From Roseovarius tolerans (lineage in GTDB: Bacteria; Pseudomonadota; Alphaproteobacteria; Rhodobacterales; Rhodobacteraceae): DNA of 64,000 nucleotides. How positions within the stretch are numbered: the stretch's first letter is position 1; every line of letters begins with the position of its first letter. Below the pieces are notes generated by a model. That model saw only the letters and a list, made by a program, of their open reading frames with translations. It did no database searches and was not told the DNA's origin. Shown piece by piece: positions 63,600 to 64,000 of this stretch. The stretch is from positions 17,704-81,703 of the forward strand of contig NZ_FOBO01000017.1 of NCBI RefSeq assembly GCF_900109855.1. Direction: 5' to 3'. Made by a program: the position numbers and the translations under genes.

Positions 63600-64000
63600 T
63601 TCACCGGCGGCGCTGAGGTGTTGTTGGGACGCGGAACGGGACGGGGCTGATGCTCTGGATTGTGAGGCGGTAGAAAATATCTGAGGTATGATTGGCGGGT
63701 TGCGCTAGGTAGTTTGGCGCTTCCGGTTGGTTTTGCTTCGACGCTCTTTGAAAAATTGGTATCTGAAGAGATATGTGGGCGGTTTGGTTCAGTCGATGGA
63801 TCAACGTCTGTATATCAACGCTACTAGGACTTCGGTCCGATGATGTAGTGTCAGCTTCACTGTCTTGTATGGACTTCGTTTCTTTGGAAACGATGTACAT
63901 CAGACAGATGACTTTCAATGCGGTCGTTTCCTTAGCCGGGTCGACCATATTGCGGAGCGCTTGTGGGTGGATTTATTCGCACTCAAGTAGCGAAGCGGTA
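63600..64000 (+). promoter_or_regulatory. 16S rRNA leader of an rRNA operon (window ends before the 16S gene)
   Basis: No credible gene. A boxA-like antitermination element, GCTCTTTGAAA, lies at 63743-63753. It is followed by GATATGTGGGCGGTTTGGTT (about 63769-63788), a stretch I associate with Rhodobacteraceae 16S leaders, and by a GGAC-UUCG-GUCC hairpin (63827-63838). The CAAGTAGCGAAGCGG near 63984 resembles the last part of such leaders. The 16S gene start (GAGTTTGATCCTGG) is not reached, so it should begin shortly after the window. Confidence 0.75.

Overview
The window is a chromosomal segment of an alphaproteobacterium, most likely a marine member of the Rhodobacteraceae/Roseobacter group. 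This rests on gene content and order (tldD next to coxB-ctaB-cox11-coxC-surf1-thrC-M16 peptidase; petABC; DUF2794; ChrR-type cupin; lpxK beside a KDO-transferase-like gene), a perfect FnrL-type box, an alphaproteobacterial SOS box (GTTC-N7-GTTC), and an rRNA-operon leader at the right edge of the type seen in this family. No CRISPR array, tRNA, transposase or phage gene was seen.

Layout. 0.06-3.0 kb: murJ, a hotdog thioesterase and a membrane-anchored LytTR regulator. 3.1-3.7 kb: a cobalamin riboswitch with a ribosome-site-sequestering hairpin, controlling a single unrecognised 89-aa protein. 3.7-15.7 kb: a Tad/Flp pilus locus, all on the minus strand (AAA ATPase, prepilin peptidase, two TPR lipoproteins, tadC, tadB, cpaF, cpaE, OmpA lipoprotein, secretin, cpaB, flp pilin), cut by internal terminators and lacking the pseudopilin genes tadE/F/G. 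16-21 kb: lytic transglycosylase, scoAB, topA. 21.1-25.7 kb: the accessory part of the window. It holds a dprA broken by two single-base frameshifts, then a fatty-acid hydroxylase/acyltransferase-3 fusion gene lying between two diverged direct repeats of about 280 bp, then low-GC DNA with a possible gene remnant.

25.7-34.9 kb: tldD, the cytochrome aa3 oxidase assembly operon (coxB, ctaB, a small membrane protein, cox11, coxC, surf1), thrC, an M16 peptidase and a GNAT acetyltransferase, tightly packed with start/stop overlaps. 34.9-39.2 kb: DUF2794, a solitary SOS-box imuB, an I78 inhibitor lipoprotein, the glutathione-dependent formaldehyde dehydrogenase and a GST. 39.4-42.2 kb: the cytochrome bc1 operon petABC with a strong terminator. 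42.3-46.4 kb: a membrane desaturase, a ChrR-like bicupin, alkB alkane monooxygenase and mutY. 46.5-54 kb: DUF721, a DsbA-like oxidoreductase, lpxK with a divergent KDO-transferase-like protein, a class I glutamine amidotransferase, a stand-alone Hen1-type RNA methyltransferase overlapping a zinc-ribbon methyltransferase, an AstE-like deacylase and a LOG-family protein.

54.4-63.3 kb: Ser/Thr dehydratase, smpB, a small membrane protein, sseA with an aromatic aminotransferase, an unrecognised 335-aa protein, a fasciclin protein, a membrane-anchored glutamate-synthase-like protein and msrPQ. The last ~430 bp are the promoter and leader of an rRNA operon whose 16S gene should begin just past the window. 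Functionally the window combines respiratory-chain genes (aa3 oxidase assembly, bc1), envelope and surface functions (Tad pilus, MurJ, LpxK), alkane/fatty-acid chemistry and several poorly characterised genes. The most promising for novelty are the orphan B12-riboswitch gene, the repeat-flanked hydroxylase/acyltransferase fusion and the solo Hen1-type methyltransferase. All similarities were judged by eye; no search or alignment was run.
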